From Bordetella parapertussis (GTDB taxonomy: Bacteria; Pseudomonadota; Gammaproteobacteria; Burkholderiales; Burkholderiaceae_C): a DNA stretch of 15,407 nt. Location of the stretch: contig CAMDSU010000023.1 in assembly GCA_945907335.1 (NCBI GenBank), positions 1 to 15,407 on the forward strand. The letters are read 5' to 3'. The position numbers and the translations under genes were made by a program. Below, in pieces: positions 6,756 to 15,407 of this stretch. Under the pieces are notes generated by a model that saw only the letters and a list, made by a program, of their open reading frames with translations, had not been told where the DNA came from and did not search any database. How positions within the stretch are numbered: position 1 is the first letter of the stretch; every line of letters starts with the position of its first letter.

Positions 6756-8234
6756 TCAAAGCAAAACAATATTGAACTGTTCGGCGTCAATGCCGAATTC
6801 AGCTTGCAAAGAAATAGGTTTGCCAATGAACTCACTCAAACCTGCCAGATGCAGGCTTTCCTCTTCTTGCAGCAAATCAATCACCTTAGGGGAAGCCAAT
6901 ACACGAAATTCTTTGGGACTGAACTGTCGTGCTTCACGCAATATTTCGCGCAATATGTTGTAGGCCACTGTTCTGGCGGTATTGACGACACCGCGCCCCT
7001 GACAGTGGGCGCATGGTTCACACAGCAACTGGGCCAGTGACTCGCGCGTACGCTTGCGCGTCATCTCCACCAGACCCAACGCAGAAAAACCGCTGATACT
7101 GGTTTTCACTTTGTCGCGCGACAGTTGTTTTGAAAATTCAGCCAGCACTGCTTCACGATGCTCCGGTTTTTGCATGTCAATAAAGTCGGTGACGATCACG
7201 CCTCCCAAATTGCGTAAGCGCAATTGCCGGGCTATGGCACCCGCCGCCTCTAAATTGGTTTTGAAAATGGTGTCGTCAAAGTTGCGTGCTCCCACGAAAC
7301 CGCCGGTATTCACATCAATGGTGGTCAGCGCTTCTGTCTGGTCAATGATCAAATAGCCACCCGACTTAAGCGTGACTTTGCGCCCTAATGCTTGCTTTAT
7401 TTCATCGTCAATATTAAACAGGTCAAAGATCGGGCGCTCACCTTTGTAATGCGCCAATTTAGAGACTGCTGAAGGCATGAATTCGCGACCAAACAATTGC
7501 AACATATCGTGTTGTTCGTGCGAATCTATGCGAATGGTTTGAGTGGTCTCATCCACCATGTCGCGCAACACACGTTGCAGTAAATTCAGGTCTTGATGGA
7601 GCAAGGATTTTGGTGGCAATTGTTGAGAAGCTGATTTCACTTTGGCCCAAGTTTTTCTCAAATACGCAATGTCTTCTTTCAGCTCATCTTCGCTGGCGTC
7701 TTCGCCGTTGGTGCGCAAAATAAAACCGCCTTTGTCATCGGCCTGGTGGGCGAGTTCAATCAGTTTCAGGCGCAATTTCTCTCGCTGTTCTTGTGGGATT
7801 TTTTGCGACACACCGATATGGTTGTCTTGCGGCAAAAAAACCAATAATCGTCCCGCAATGCTTATTTGCGTCGATAACCGCGCGCCTTTGCTGCCAATCG
7901 GGTCTTTGATGACTTGTACCGTCAATGATTGACCTTCGAATACTTGCTTCTCAATGGGGACTACGGGCGGATGTGTCTGATCGGTGTCATGAGATTTGTT
8001 GTGCACGGGATTGAATAAATCAGCAACATGCAAGAAGGCTGAACGCTCCATGCCAATGTCGATGAAGGCTGACTGCATGCCAGGCAACACCCTGGCCACC
8101 TTGCCAGAGTAAATATTGCCCACCAAACCGCGCTCAAGCGAACGCTCAATATGCATTTCTTGCAAAGCACCGTTTTCAACCAAAGCCACTCTGGTTTCTT
8201 GGGGTGACCAGTTGATCAATATGTCGTGTTGCAT
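6756..8234 (-). CDS. rng: Ribonuclease G
   Basis: RNase G is an endoribonuclease of the RNase E/G family that matures the 5' end of 16S rRNA and cleaves some mRNAs in the cytoplasm. At 492 residues it matches RNase G and lacks the long C-terminal scaffold of RNase E. An S1 RNA-binding domain covers about residues 36-125 (GNIYSGKVARVLPGMQSAFIDIG near its start). The metal-binding catalytic aspartates are visible in TTIDVNTGGFVG (Asp307) and IVTDFIDM (Asp350). A zinc-link cysteine pair lies in CEPCAHCQGRG (Cys408 and Cys411, with an extra Cys405). The ATG at 8234 follows the maf stop by three bases, making rng the last gene of the long minus-strand operon. Confidence 0.95.
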   Translation of the reverse strand: MQHDILINWSPQETRVALVENGALQEMHIERSLERGLVGNIYSGKVARVLPGMQSAFIDIGMERSAFLHVADLFNPVHNKSHDTDQTHPPVVPIEKQVFEGQSLTVQVIKDPIGSKGARLSTQISIAGRLLVFLPQDNHIGVSQKIPQEQREKLRLKLIELAHQADDKGGFILRTNGEDASEDELKEDIAYLRKTWAKVKSASQQLPPKSLLHQDLNLLQRVLRDMVDETTQTIRIDSHEQHDMLQLFGREFMPSAVSKLAHYKGERPIFDLFNIDDEIKQALGRKVTLKSGGYLIIDQTEALTTIDVNTGGFVGARNFDDTIFKTNLEAAGAIARQLRLRNLGGVIVTDFIDMQKPEHREAVLAEFSKQLSRDKVKTSISGFSALGLVEMTRKRTRESLAQLLCEPCAHCQGRGVVNTARTVAYNILREILREARQFSPKEFRVLASPKVIDLLQEEESLHLAGLSEFIGKPISLQAEFGIDAEQFNIVLL

Positions 8235-8237
8235 GGG

Positions 8238-8843
8238 TTAATCCTTCATCCACTTGAGCAGCATTTGTCTGGTCTCATACACCGGCAAGCCCATGATGCC
8301 AGAGTGACTGCCAGCGATTTTTTTAACAAATCCAGCAGCTATGCCTTGAATCGCGTAAGCACCCGCCTTGCCCATGGGTTCACCCGTCGTGACGTAATTG
8401 GAAATATCGTCCTTGGTCATCGGTGAGAAAGTTACATGTGAGCACTGTACACGGCACATCATCCGAAGCCCATCACCGATAGCCACTGCGGTCAACACTT
8501 GGTGGGTGTGACCCGATAAACTTTTTAGCATCATCTGTGCTTGGGCTTCATCAGCGGGTTTGCCAAATAGGTGTCCATCAAGTGTCACTGTGGTGTCTGC
8601 GGTCAGCACCGGCCTGGGGGACAAGTTCTTTTTTTTCAGATGGTGAATGGCCGCTTGAAGTTTTAAGAGCGTCACCCGTCTGACATAAGTGCGTGCTGAT
8701 TCGCCCCCAACTCTGTCTTCTAAAGCTTCTGCCGCCACCGTATCTTCTGGCAACAACAATTCAAATGGCACACCTATTTGCGTCAACAGTTGTTGGCGGC
8801 GGGGGCTTTGTGAAGCCAAATAAATGGCGGGCAGCGAAATCAT
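8238..8843 (-). CDS. maf: Maf family nucleotide pyrophosphatase (dTTP/UTP, YhdE type)
   Basis: Maf proteins hydrolyse non-canonical or excess nucleoside triphosphates to monophosphates and have been linked to septum control. The 201-residue product shows the substrate-binding ASQSPRR motif (residues 10-16) near the N-terminus, the catalytic TADT segment (Asp83), the [10 protein letters not shown] stretch (159-167) and a C-terminal [15 protein letters not shown] rather than SPWR points to the YhdE (dTTP/UTP) branch rather than YceF. The frame remains open up to 8879, but the ATG at 8843 overlaps the rlmH stop as ATGA and puts the conserved ILAS-type strand at the usual distance from the start, so I prefer it. 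An A8 run occurs at codons 70-72. Confidence 0.92.
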   Translation of the reverse strand: MISLPAIYLASQSPRRQQLLTQIGVPFELLLPEDTVAAEALEDRVGGESARTYVRRVTLLKLQAAIHHLKKKNLSPRPVLTADTTVTLDGHLFGKPADEAQAQMMLKSLSGHTHQVLTAVAIGDGLRMMCRVQCSHVTFSPMTKDDISNYVTTGEPMGKAGAYAIQGIAAGFVKKIAGSHSGIMGLPVYETRQMLLKWMKD

Positions 8844-9307
8844 TCGCGGTGATAAGGGTGGTTGGACAACATCGACCAAGCACGGTAGAGCTGTTCAATC
8901 AACAAGACTCTGACCATCGCATGTGGAAGCGTCAAGTTTGACAAGCTGAGCAACTCATGACCGCCCTGTCTGATCGCCGGATCAAAGCCATCGGGCCCAC
9001 CAATGATCAGAGCGACTTCTGTGGCTTGGTCCTGCCAGCCGCGCCATTTTTCAGCCAAACCTGTGGTGGTGAGTTGCTTGCCTTTTTCATCCAGCCAAAT
9101 CCGATGGCAGTCTTTGGGCAACACCGCTTCAATACGGCTCTTTTCAGCGGTCCAGATTTGGGGCAGGGTTTTGGACGATCGCGGTTCGGTTTTGACGGTT
9201 TTAAGCGTCAGTTTGATATCAGGTGGAAAGCGTTTAGCGTATTCATCCCAGGCAGTTTGTGCCCAGGCGGGAACCTTTTGACCGACAGCCACCACCCAAA
9301 GCTTCAT
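8840..9307 (-). CDS. rlmH: 23S rRNA pseudouridine-1915 N3-methyltransferase RlmH
   Basis: RlmH is a small SPOUT-fold methyltransferase that methylates pseudouridine 1915 in helix 69 of 23S rRNA on assembled 70S ribosomes, using S-adenosylmethionine. The 155-residue product matches E. coli RlmH in length. It carries the SAM-pocket IIGGPDG loop (101-107) and the highly conserved C-terminal block [20 protein letters not shown], followed by [13 protein letters not shown], which forms the trefoil knot. The ATG at 9307 overlaps the rsfS stop as ATGA. The rsfS-rlmH pairing is widespread in bacteria and ties both products to the 50S subunit. Confidence 0.97.
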   Translation of the reverse strand: MKLWVVAVGQKVPAWAQTAWDEYAKRFPPDIKLTLKTVKTEPRSSKTLPQIWTAEKSRIEAVLPKDCHRIWLDEKGKQLTTTGLAEKWRGWQDQATEVALIIGGPDGFDPAIRQGGHELLSLSNLTLPHAMVRVLLIEQLYRAWSMLSNHPYHRE

Positions 9308-9897
9308 GGCTTGGATTTACGGGGCGGACTTTTTTTTGCGGCGGGTTTTTTTACTGCCGCAGATTTGGCCACCACTTTTTTTGCCACTGGCTTCTTGGAA
9401 GAAACTGTTTTGACAGCGCCCTTTTTGGCGATTACTTTTGGGTCAGCCCCTTTTTTGGCGGGCTGACGCGCTGCTTTTTTAGGCGCTTCAATGGGCGTCG
9501 CAACAGCTTTAACAACAGGTTGCGGTTTGGCCGCACCGAGCTTGATGCGAACAGGCTTGTCGCCCCAGATTTCTTCCAAGTGGTAATACTGACGAATGGT
9601 GGGTTGCATGATGTGGACCACCACTGCCCCGCAATCCACAATGATCCATTCGCCGTTTTCTTCGCCTTCTATACGCGGTTTGCCAAAACCAGCGTCTCTG
9701 ACATCGTCGCGCAAATTGGCTGCCAAGGCTTTTGTTTGCCGATTTGAAGTTCCGCAAGCAATAACCACCCGTTCAAACAAGGGTGACAAATGCTCGGTGT
9801 TGAACACCTGGATGTCTTGCGCTTTGACATCTTCCAAGCTGTCGACGATGGTGCGTTGTAATTTTTGTACGTCTTTTTTTTCAGAGACTTCAGTCAT
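9304..9897 (-). CDS. rsfS: Ribosomal silencing factor RsfS with long basic C-terminal tail
   Basis: RsfS (YbeB) binds ribosomal protein uL14 on the 50S subunit and blocks subunit joining when nutrients are scarce. Residues about 10-118 form the complete conserved domain, including [16 protein letters not shown], and [16 protein letters not shown] followed by [11 protein letters not shown]. Family members are usually 105-140 residues; this one is 197. Residues 121-197 are a low-complexity tail with about 21 Lys and 2 Arg against only 2 acidic residues, built from histone H1-like PAKK / VAKK / KKP units. The start ATG (9897) lies eight bases inside the end of nadD. An A8 run occurs at codons 6-8. 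The core assignment is firm; the role of the tail is unknown. Confidence 0.94.
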   Translation of the reverse strand: MTEVSEKKDVQKLQRTIVDSLEDVKAQDIQVFNTEHLSPLFERVVIACGTSNRQTKALAANLRDDVRDAGFGKPRIEGEENGEWIIVDCGAVVVHIMQPTIRQYYHLEEIWGDKPVRIKLGAAKPQPVVKAVATPIEAPKKAARQPAKKGADPKVIAKKGAVKTVSSKKPVAKKVVAKSAAVKKPAAKKSPPRKSKP

Positions 9898-10510
9898 GTT
9901 GATCCAGATAAAGATGGTGTTGTTGAATGTATTGCGAGACGGAGGGTGTTAATTCCTCGGTGGGTAATGCACCTTGGCGAATGCGAAAACGGATATCAGT
10001 GGCACTGACTTTTTTTAACGGCATGTTCAAACGTACGGTCTTGACTTGGTGCTGATTGTGCCACTCGTCTGTCAAGCGCTGGCTTTCGGAAGAGGAAGGT
10101 CTTTGGGCAACTGCCAAAGTGGCGTTTGCAGCAATTTGCTGCCAATGCCTCCAAGTTTGAAATTGAAGCGCTTGGTCGGCACCCATGACAATGAAAAATG
10201 TCGCCCCTTGATGGCTTTCCATGAACTCGCTCAAAGTATCTACGGTGTAACTGGGCCCTGCACGGCGGATTTCGCGTTCATCTACACGTGCCTTGTCACA
10301 ATTCGCGAAATTGCGTTCAACCATGGCCAAGCGGTGATGCGCTGGAGAGAGTGCGCGGGATTTATGCCAAGCCTCACCGGTAGGCAACACGTACAACACA
10401 TCCAGTTGGAGTTGTTCAATCGCACAAGTAGCCAAGGCCAGGTGTCCGGTATGAGGTGGGTCAAACGCCCCACCATACAAACCGACGCGAGAAAAAAGGG
10501 ATGCGCTCAA
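9890..10510 (-). CDS. nadD: Nicotinate-mononucleotide adenylyltransferase NadD
   Basis: NadD joins nicotinate mononucleotide and ATP to form deamido-NAD, the penultimate step of NAD synthesis. The 206-residue product has the nucleotidyltransferase signature [11 protein letters not shown] (13-23), with the HxGH catalytic motif at its end, and the second family motif SATDIR (169-174), equivalent to the usual SSTx[11 protein letters not shown] (109-117) is also typical. The start chosen is TTG at 10510, which overlaps the hemF stop as TTGA and places the first strand a normal distance from the N-terminus. The gene overlaps rsfS by eight bases; nadD-rsfS is a common bacterial pair. Confidence 0.94.
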   Translation of the reverse strand: MSASLFSRVGLYGGAFDPPHTGHLALATCAIEQLQLDVLYVLPTGEAWHKSRALSPAHHRLAMVERNFANCDKARVDEREIRRAGPSYTVDTLSEFMESHQGATFFIVMGADQALQFQTWRHWQQIAANATLAVAQRPSSSESQRLTDEWHNQHQVKTVRLNMPLKKVSATDIRFRIRQGALPTEELTPSVSQYIQQHHLYLDQHD

Positions 10511-11421
10511 ATCCAGGCTTTGGGTTTGAGGTAATCGGTGTACAGCCGGTGCTCAGCTGAACCGGGCTCGGGTTGCAGCTGGTAGCACCAAGTCACTAAT
10601 GGCGGCATGGACAGCAATATGGATTCTGTGCGGCCTCCAGACTGCAAGCCGAAATGGGTACCACGGTCAAACACCAAATTGAATTCGACATAACGGCCAC
10701 GACGGTACAACTGGTGATCGCGCTCTTTTTCTCCATAGGGCATATTCTTTCGCTTTTCAACAATGGGTAAATAGGCTTTCAAAAAATGGTCGCCCACACT
10801 TCGCATCATTTCAAAGCTTTTGTCAAAACCCAGCTCAGAAAAATCGTCGTAAAAAATCCCGCCTATGCCGCGCGGTTCATTGCGGTGTTTCAAAAAGAAA
10901 TACTCATCGCACCAAGTTTTAAATCGTGGATATAGCTGCTCACCAAAACCGTCTAAGGCTTGTTTGCAAGTGGTGTGAAAGTGTATGGCGTCCTCGTCAA
11001 ATCCGTAATAGGGGGTCAAGTCCATACCACCACCAAACCAAGCCACCGATTGACCATCCGGCGCACGCGCCATCAATGCCCGAACATTCATGTGCACCGT
11101 TGGCACATAGGGATTTCTGGGATGAAACACCAGTGAAACGCCCATGGCTTCAAACGCAGAGCCATTGAGTTCGGGGCGGTGTTGCGTTGCAGAGGGTGGC
11201 AATTTGGGGCCCGTGACATGCGAAAAACCGCAACCTGCGCGTTCAAACACATTGCCCTGCTCCATGATCATGGTGATACCGTTGCCTTGCAAAGGTTCAC
11301 CCGCAGGTTTTTCCCAGGCGTCAGACAAAAAAGAGGTGCCATCCAGATCGGTCAGCGCCGAGGTAATGTTTTGTTGCAAACCCTTTAAATAGGTTTGGAC
11401 AGATTGAAATGCGGGATTCAT
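10507..11421 (-). CDS. hemF: Oxygen-dependent coproporphyrinogen III oxidase HemF
   Basis: HemF oxidatively decarboxylates coproporphyrinogen III to protoporphyrinogen IX using O2, in haem synthesis in the cytoplasm. Its presence implies an organism that makes haem aerobically. The 304-residue product (E. coli 299) shows the conserved blocks [12 protein letters not shown] (about 130-141), [12 protein letters not shown] (about 183-194) and [15 protein letters not shown] (about 240-254), followed by [17 protein letters not shown]. The frame is open 27 codons further upstream, but the ATG at 11421 has AGGAAG eight bases before it (11435-11430) and matches the family N-terminus. It is separated from purD by 28 bases, the widest gap in the operon. 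Confidence 0.96.
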   Translation of the reverse strand: MNPAFQSVQTYLKGLQQNITSALTDLDGTSFLSDAWEKPAGEPLQGNGITMIMEQGNVFERAGCGFSHVTGPKLPPSATQHRPELNGSAFEAMGVSLVFHPRNPYVPTVHMNVRALMARAPDGQSVAWFGGGMDLTPYYGFDEDAIHFHTTCKQALDGFGEQLYPRFKTWCDEYFFLKHRNEPRGIGGIFYDDFSELGFDKSFEMMRSVGDHFLKAYLPIVEKRKNMPYGEKERDHQLYRRGRYVEFNLVFDRGTHFGLQSGGRTESILLSMPPLVTWCYQLQPEPGSAEHRLYTDYLKPKAWI

Positions 11422-11429
11422 GGGAGGGG

Positions 11430-11435
11430 CTTCCT
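11430..11435 (-). promoter_or_regulatory. Ribosome-binding site that fixes the hemF start
   Basis: AGGAAG on the minus strand lies eight bases upstream of the ATG at 11421, inside the 28-base purD-hemF gap. It supports that start over the longer open frame reaching into purD. Confidence 0.7.
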
Positions 11436-11449
11436 GAAAAAAACACAGG

Positions 11450-12745
11450 TCAACGCTTGAGCGCACGGTGTCCGATGTCGCGCCTGACTTGCGCGCCATC
11501 AAAATGGATCTGATCTACCAAAGCATAGGCAACAGTCTGCGCTTGACGGACTGTGTCGCCCAGTGCTGTCACACACAACACCCGGCCTCCAGAGGTCAAG
11601 ACTTGTTGGCCTTCGCGTTGTGTCGCCGCATGAAACACCTTGGCATTGGCATCGGTATCGACAACAGGTAACCCGTGAATGGCATCGCCTTTGCGTACGG
11701 TGTGTGGATACCCGTGTGCGGCCATCACCACACCCAAGGCAACACGACGGTCCCATTCCAGATCAATTTGGTTCAAGCTCGCGCCAGCATCGTCTGTGGC
11801 TGCCAGCAACAACGGCAATAAATCGCTTTTCAAACGCATCAAAATTGGCTGTGTTTCAGGGTCGCCCATGCGGCAGTTGAACTCCAACACTTTTATCTGG
11901 CCAGAGGGACTGATCATCAATCCAGCATATAAAAATCCCGAGTAAGGAATGCCATCAGACATCATGCCTTTGAGCGTCGGTTGAATCACTTCACGCATCA
12001 CCCGCGCATGAATTTCTGGCGTCACGACCGGCGCGGGCGAGTACGCCCCCATGCCGCCTGTGTTCGGCCCCTGATCACCATCAAGCAGTCGTTTATGGTC
12101 TTGTGAAGTGGCCAATGCCATGGCTTGAATGCCTCTGGCAACCACCATGAAGCTGGCCTCTTCGCCGTCTAAACATTCCTCAATCACCACCCGTGCTTTA
12201 CCGCCAGCGTGTTGTATGCCGGTTTGATCAGGAGCCAGCATATGGTCAATGGCTGCATGGGCTTCTTGCAAAGTGGTCGCCACAACCACGCCTTTGCCGG
12301 CGGCAAGACCATCAGCTTTGACCACAATGGGTGCACCATGTGCATTCACATAGGCATGGGCTTTGTCAGCATCTTCAAAAACCTGATAGGCCGCAGTAGG
12401 AATATGGTGGCGCTGCATAAAGGCCTTAGAGAAAGCTTTGGAGCTTTCAAGTTGAGCCGCCGCTTGCGTTGGTCCAAAAATGCGCAAACCATGGGCACGG
12501 AACTCATCGACGACGCCTGCTGCCAAAGGCGCTTCCGGCCCGACGACGGTCAACCCGATGTCATTGGCCAGTGCCCATTCACGCAAGGCAACGACCTCTG
12601 TCAAGGGCAATACTTGCAAATTTTTATCGAGGGCGATACCTGCATTTCCGGGTGCCACGTAGACCATTTGCACCTGAGGTGAACTCGTTAGCTTCCAAGC
12701 CAACGCATGTTCCCGCCCACCAGCGCCAATGACCAGTACTTTCAT
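11450..12745 (-). CDS. purD: Phosphoribosylamine--glycine ligase PurD
   Basis: PurD (GAR synthetase) makes glycinamide ribonucleotide from phosphoribosylamine, glycine and ATP, the second step of purine synthesis. The 431-residue product is full length (E. coli 429). It begins with the [14 protein letters not shown]-terminal loop (7-19). The ATP-grasp portion carries [16 protein letters not shown] (141-156), [15 protein letters not shown] (225-239) and [15 protein letters not shown] (286-300), which contain the metal- and phosphate-binding residues. The ATG at 12745 overlaps the yebC stop as ATGA. Its neighbours are not purine genes, as is common for purD. Confidence 0.97.
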   Translation of the reverse strand: MKVLVIGAGGREHALAWKLTSSPQVQMVYVAPGNAGIALDKNLQVLPLTEVVALREWALANDIGLTVVGPEAPLAAGVVDEFRAHGLRIFGPTQAAAQLESSKAFSKAFMQRHHIPTAAYQVFEDADKAHAYVNAHGAPIVVKADGLAAGKGVVVATTLQEAHAAIDHMLAPDQTGIQHAGGKARVVIEECLDGEEASFMVVARGIQAMALATSQDHKRLLDGDQGPNTGGMGAYSPAPVVTPEIHARVMREVIQPTLKGMMSDGIPYSGFLYAGLMISPSGQIKVLEFNCRMGDPETQPILMRLKSDLLPLLLAATDDAGASLNQIDLEWDRRVALGVVMAAHGYPHTVRKGDAIHGLPVVDTDANAKVFHAATQREGQQVLTSGGRVLCVTALGDTVRQAQTVAYALVDQIHFDGAQVRRDIGHRALKR

Positions 12746-13461
12746 AGAGCCGCGTTGTGATAGACCTCTTGCACATCATCAAGGTCTTCCAACGCATCAA
12801 TGATTTTTTGCATTTTGAGGCGGTCGTCATCGTTTAATTCGATGGTGATGTCAGCACGGTAAGTGATCCCAGACATTTCTGGAGGCATACCAGCTTTATC
12901 TAATGCAGCTTTGACCGTTTCGAATTCTGCCGTGTCGGTTAACACTTCGATCGCCCCATCTTCATCCGTGATGACGTCTTGAGCACCGGCTTCCAGCGCA
13001 ATTTCCATGACGGTATCTTCCGAGGTGCCGGGTGCCAGTATCAATTGACCACAATGCTTGAACTGAAATGCCACTGAACCATCGGTCCCCAAATTGCCGC
13101 CGTGTTTGCTGAGTGCGTGACGGACTTCGGCGACAGTACGAACTTTGTTGTCTGTCATGGTGTCCACCATCAGGGCGACGCCGCCGACGCCATAACCTTC
13201 GTAGCGTATTTCTTCGTAGTGAATGCCTTCTAAATTGCCGTTGGCTTTGTCGATATTGCGTTTGATGGTGTCAGCCGGCATATTGGCCGCCTTGGCTTTT
13301 TCCACGGCCAAGCGTAATCGGGGGTTCACCTGAAGATCCCCCCCGCCTTGGCGTGCAGCCACCATGATTTCGCGAATGACGCGGGTCCAGACCTTACCGC
13401 GCTTCTCGTCTTGCCTACCCTTGCGATGCTGGATATTGGCCCATTTGCTGTGACCTGCCAC
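12742..13461 (-). CDS. yebC: YebC/PmpR family regulator
   Basis: YebC-family proteins are three-domain cytoplasmic factors. Members have been described as DNA-binding regulators, and some as factors relieving ribosome stalling on proline-rich sequences; which applies here cannot be told from sequence. The 239-residue product begins [18 protein letters not shown], the family's hallmark start, initiated at GTG 13461 with GAGG nine bases upstream (13474-13471). The frame continues 36 codons further into clpA, but that part has no family resemblance. YEGYGVGG (87-94), NKVRT (105-109) and [12 protein letters not shown] (123-134) are conserved blocks. The start is one base after the clpA stop, and the stop overlaps purD. 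Confidence 0.94.
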   Translation of the reverse strand: MAGHSKWANIQHRKGRQDEKRGKVWTRVIREIMVAARQGGGDLQVNPRLRLAVEKAKAANMPADTIKRNIDKANGNLEGIHYEEIRYEGYGVGGVALMVDTMTDNKVRTVAEVRHALSKHGGNLGTDGSVAFQFKHCGQLILAPGTSEDTVMEIALEAGAQDVITDEDGAIEVLTDTAEFETVKAALDKAGMPPEMSGITYRADITIELNDDDRLKMQKIIDALEDLDDVQEVYHNAAL

Positions 13462-13462
13462 C

Positions 13463-15407
13463 TTAACTGGCCTCGGCTTCTTCGGGTTCAGCCGGTTCAG
13501 ATTTGGACGCGCGGCTTTCCTTTTTTGGCAAAGGTTGTATGTCGAGTTGGACTTCGTCTTTTTCGTCAAGTCCCACTGTCAAACGCCCGCCTTCAGTCAG
13601 TCGTCCGAACAACAACTCATCTGCCAGTGCACGGCGAATCATGTCCTGAATCAGGCGCTGCATAGGGCGTGCGCCCATGAGTGGGTCAAAGCCTTTCTTG
13701 GCAAGGAATTTGCGCATGTCATCCGTGAAGGTGACATCGACTTTTTTCTCTGCCAGTTGCGTTTCAAGTTGCAGCAAGAACTTATCAACCACGCGCATGA
13801 TGACGGTTTCATCAAGGGATTTAAAGCTCACGGTAGCGTCCAAGCGGTTGCGGAACTCAGGGGTAAACAAACGCTTGATGTCTGCCATTTCATCACCCTG
13901 CTCGCGCGCATTGGTAAAGCCTATGGTCGACTTGTTCATGGTCTCTGCACCGGCGTTGGTCGTCATGATGATGATGACGTTGCGGAAGTCGGCTTTGCGA
14001 CCGTTGTTGTCCGTCAAAGTGCCGTGGTCCATGACTTGAAGCAGCACATTGAAAATATCCGGGTGTGCTTTCTCGATTTCATCTAGCAACAACACGGCGT
14101 GCGGTTTTTTGGTCACGGCTTCGGTCAACAAGCCGCCCTGATCAAACCCCACATAGCCGGGAGGCGCACCGATCAAGCGGCTGACGGCGTGGCGCTCCAT
14201 GTACTCAGACATGTCAAACCGCAGTAATTCGATACCCAAAATGAATGCCAGCTGTTTGGCGGCTTCGGTTTTACCCACACCGGTGGGCCCGCTGAACAAA
14301 AATGCGCCGATCGGCTTGTCCGCTTTGCCAAGGCCAGAGCGGGCCATTTTGACGGATGAGGCCAGCACTTCCAAAGCTTTGTCCTGACCAAACACCACGC
14401 TTTTTAAGTCGCGCTCCAAGGTTTGCAATTTGCCGCGATCATCGTTGGAGACGCTGGCCGGCGGGATGCGTGCAATCTTGGCAACGATGTCTTCGATCTC
14501 AGATTTGGTGATGGTTTTCTTGCGCTTGGAGACGGGCAATATGCGTTGCGCTGCACCAGCCTCGTCAATCACGTCAATGGCTTTGTCGGGCAAATGGCGG
14601 TCGTTGATGTACTTGGCGCTCAGCTCTGCAGCAGCTTGCAACGCCGCCACGGCATACTTCACGCTGTGGTGCTCTTCAAAACGCGACTTCAAGCCTTTGA
14701 GAATGTCTACAGTTTGCTCGACGGTGGGTTCGACCACGTCGACTTTTTGGAAACGACGGGACAAGGCCGCGTCTTTTTCGAAAATGCCCCGGTATTCGGT
14801 GAATGTGGTGGCGCCTATGCACTTGAGCTGTCCGCTGGACAAAGCAGGTTTGAGCAAGTTGGACGCATCCAAAGTACCACCCGAGGCTGCACCCGCACCG
14901 ATCAAGGTGTGTATTTCATCAATGAACAGCACGGCGTTGGGTCTGTCCTTGAGCGACTTCAGCACGCCTTTGAGCCGTTGCTCGAAATCACCACGGTATT
15001 TGGTACCCGCCAGCAACGCACCCATGTCCAGCGAATACACCTGTGACTCAGCCAGAATTTCGGGCACGTCTTTTTGAGTGATGCGCCAGGCCAGTCCTTC
15101 GGCAATCGCGGTTTTCCCCACACCGGCTTCGCCGACCAGCAAGGGGTTGTTTTTGCGTCGGCGGCAGAGGATTTGTATGACACGCTCGACTTCGTATTCG
15201 CGGCCGATCAACGGATCAATCTTGCCGTCCTTGGCAAGTTGATTCAAGTTCTGTGTGAACTGCTCCAGAGGCGAGGTTTTCTCTGATTTGTCGGTGTTCT
15301 CTTCGGCTTCAGGCGCACTGGACTCACCGCCTTTGACAGGCTCTTGCGGGTCTGTTTTTTTGATGCCGTGGGCAATGTAGTTAACCACGTCCAAGCGGGT
15401 CACGCCT
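13463..15407 (-). CDS. clpA: ClpA, ATP-dependent Clp protease unfoldase subunit (N-terminus outside window)
   Basis: ClpA is a hexameric AAA+ unfoldase that threads substrates, often delivered by the N-end adaptor ClpS, into ClpP. The frame runs off the right edge. About 648 residues are visible of roughly 760, so most of the N-domain is missing. Counting from the GTG at 15403: acidic interdomain linker (about 15-45); first AAA+ module with Walker A GEAGVGKT (91-98), Walker B VLFIDEIH (158-165) and KYRGDFEQR pore-loop region (135-143); second module with GPTGVGKT (372-379), [10 protein letters not shown] (438-447) and GYVGFDQGG pore loop (416-424). An IGF tripeptide at 494-496 is the ClpP-docking loop. 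That loop and the absence of the ClpB middle coiled coil identify ClpA. The C-terminus ends in an acidic Glu/Ala/Pro tail. Stop TAA lies one base before yebC. Confidence 0.96.
   Translation of the reverse strand, partial: GVTRLDVVNYIAHGIKKTDPQEPVKGGESSAPEAEENTDKSEKTSPLEQFTQNLNQLAKDGKIDPLIGREYEVERVIQILCRRRKNNPLLVGEAGVGKTAIAEGLAWRITQKDVPEILAESQVYSLDMGALLAGTKYRGDFEQRLKGVLKSLKDRPNAVLFIDEIHTLIGAGAASGGTLDASNLLKPALSSGQLKCIGATTFTEYRGIFEKDAALSRRFQKVDVVEPTVEQTVDILKGLKSRFEEHHSVKYAVAALQAAAELSAKYINDRHLPDKAIDVIDEAGAAQRILPVSKRKKTITKSEIEDIVAKIARIPPASVSNDDRGKLQTLERDLKSVVFGQDKALEVLASSVKMARSGLGKADKPIGAFLFSGPTGVGKTEAAKQLAFILGIELLRFDMSEYMERHAVSRLIGAPPGYVGFDQGGLLTEAVTKKPHAVLLLDEIEKAHPDIFNVLLQVMDHGTLTDNNGRKADFRNVIIIMTTNAGAETMNKSTIGFTNAREQGDEMADIKRLFTPEFRNRLDATVSFKSLDETVIMRVVDKFLLQLETQLAEKKVDVTFTDDMRKFLAKKGFDPLMGARPMQRLIQDMIRRALADELLFGRLTEGGRLTVGLDEKDEVQLDIQPLPKKESRASKSEPAEPEEAEAS

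Noticed and set aside
8623..8640. A8-G slippery run in maf resembling the dnaX frameshift heptamer (A AAA AAG)
   Set aside because: The frame is right for a -1 slip, but the shifted frame gives only a truncated product about 17 codons later. I see no stimulatory stem or upstream Shine-Dalgarno, and Lys-Lys-Lys is adequately explained as plain coding.
9871..9885. A8 run near the start of rsfS as a possible phase-variable tract
   Set aside because: Eight bases is short, the frame is intact, and rsfS is a housekeeping gene. A similar run occurs in maf, so this is more likely coincidence of AAA/AAG lysine codons.
11422..11502. 27-codon N-terminal extension of hemF overlapping purD
   Set aside because: The sequence is unlike HemF, while the ATG at 11421 has a well-spaced AGGAAG and gives the usual family length.
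13462..13569. 36-codon N-terminal extension of yebC
   Set aside because: It lies wholly within the clpA 3' end. The family begins with (M)[10 protein letters not shown], which matches the GTG start at 13461 with its own Shine-Dalgarno.
13535..15077. Long open frames antisense to clpA (up to about 215 codons)
   Set aside because: They mirror the codon structure of a strongly conserved gene, have no recognisable domains and no ribosome-binding context. The same applies to long antisense frames opposite tcdA, rlmH, rsfS, nadD and purD.
1..15407. Search for mobile elements, CRISPR arrays, defence genes, riboswitches or direct repeats
   Set aside because: Every stretch is accounted for by conserved housekeeping genes or short junctions. 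No transposase, integrase, repeat-spacer pattern or long leader capable of holding a riboswitch was seen.

Overview
The window is compact, gene-dense bacterial chromosome of roughly balanced base composition. It has the gene content and order expected of a betaproteobacterium of the order Burkholderiales, perhaps a lower-GC member of the Comamonadaceae. The taxonomic call is an inference from gene order and protein style (Tol-Pal block with tRNA-Lys, and a hemF-nadD-rsfS-rlmH-maf-rng string); the sequence contains no rRNA or other marker to settle it. Nearly everything is core housekeeping. I see no insertion sequence, prophage, CRISPR array, toxin-antitoxin pair or recognisable defence island.

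Layout. (1) Positions 1-1230, plus strand: the 3' two thirds of a YheS-type ABC-F ATPase. Its last codons lie inside a two-way intrinsic terminator, which it shares with the convergent tRNA-Lys(UUU) gene (1234-1309, minus). (2) Positions 1400-4896, minus: a tight envelope operon, tolB-pal-cpoB-tcdA, running toward the tRNA gene. tolQRA are not upstream of tolB. (3) Positions 4987-6735, plus: an msbA-type lipid A flippase, divergent from tolB across a 90-bp intergenic region. (4) Positions 6756-15407, minus: a string of nine genes, clpA(partial)-yebC-purD-hemF-nadD-rsfS-rlmH-maf-rng, convergent with msbA. All but one of its junctions overlap or are separated by 3 bases or fewer.

How the genes work together. 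Group 2 builds the periplasmic and outer-membrane half of the Tol-Pal constriction machinery, plus CpoB, which links it to peptidoglycan synthesis; the divergent msbA also serves the outer membrane. tcdA makes ct6A at A37 of ANN-decoding tRNAs, and such a tRNA (Lys-UUU) lies directly downstream of it. Group 4 mixes protein quality control (ClpA), translation and transcription control (YebC), ribosome maturation and silencing (RlmH, RsfS, RNase G), nucleotide clean-up (Maf), NAD and purine synthesis (NadD, PurD) and haem synthesis (HemF).

Non-coding DNA is limited to 1231-1399 (tRNA and its promoter), 4897-4986 (divergent promoter region) and short junctions. The most unusual observation is the terminator placed upstream of the ABC-F stop codon, so a message that ends there would lack a stop codon. 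No previously undescribed multi-gene system is evident.
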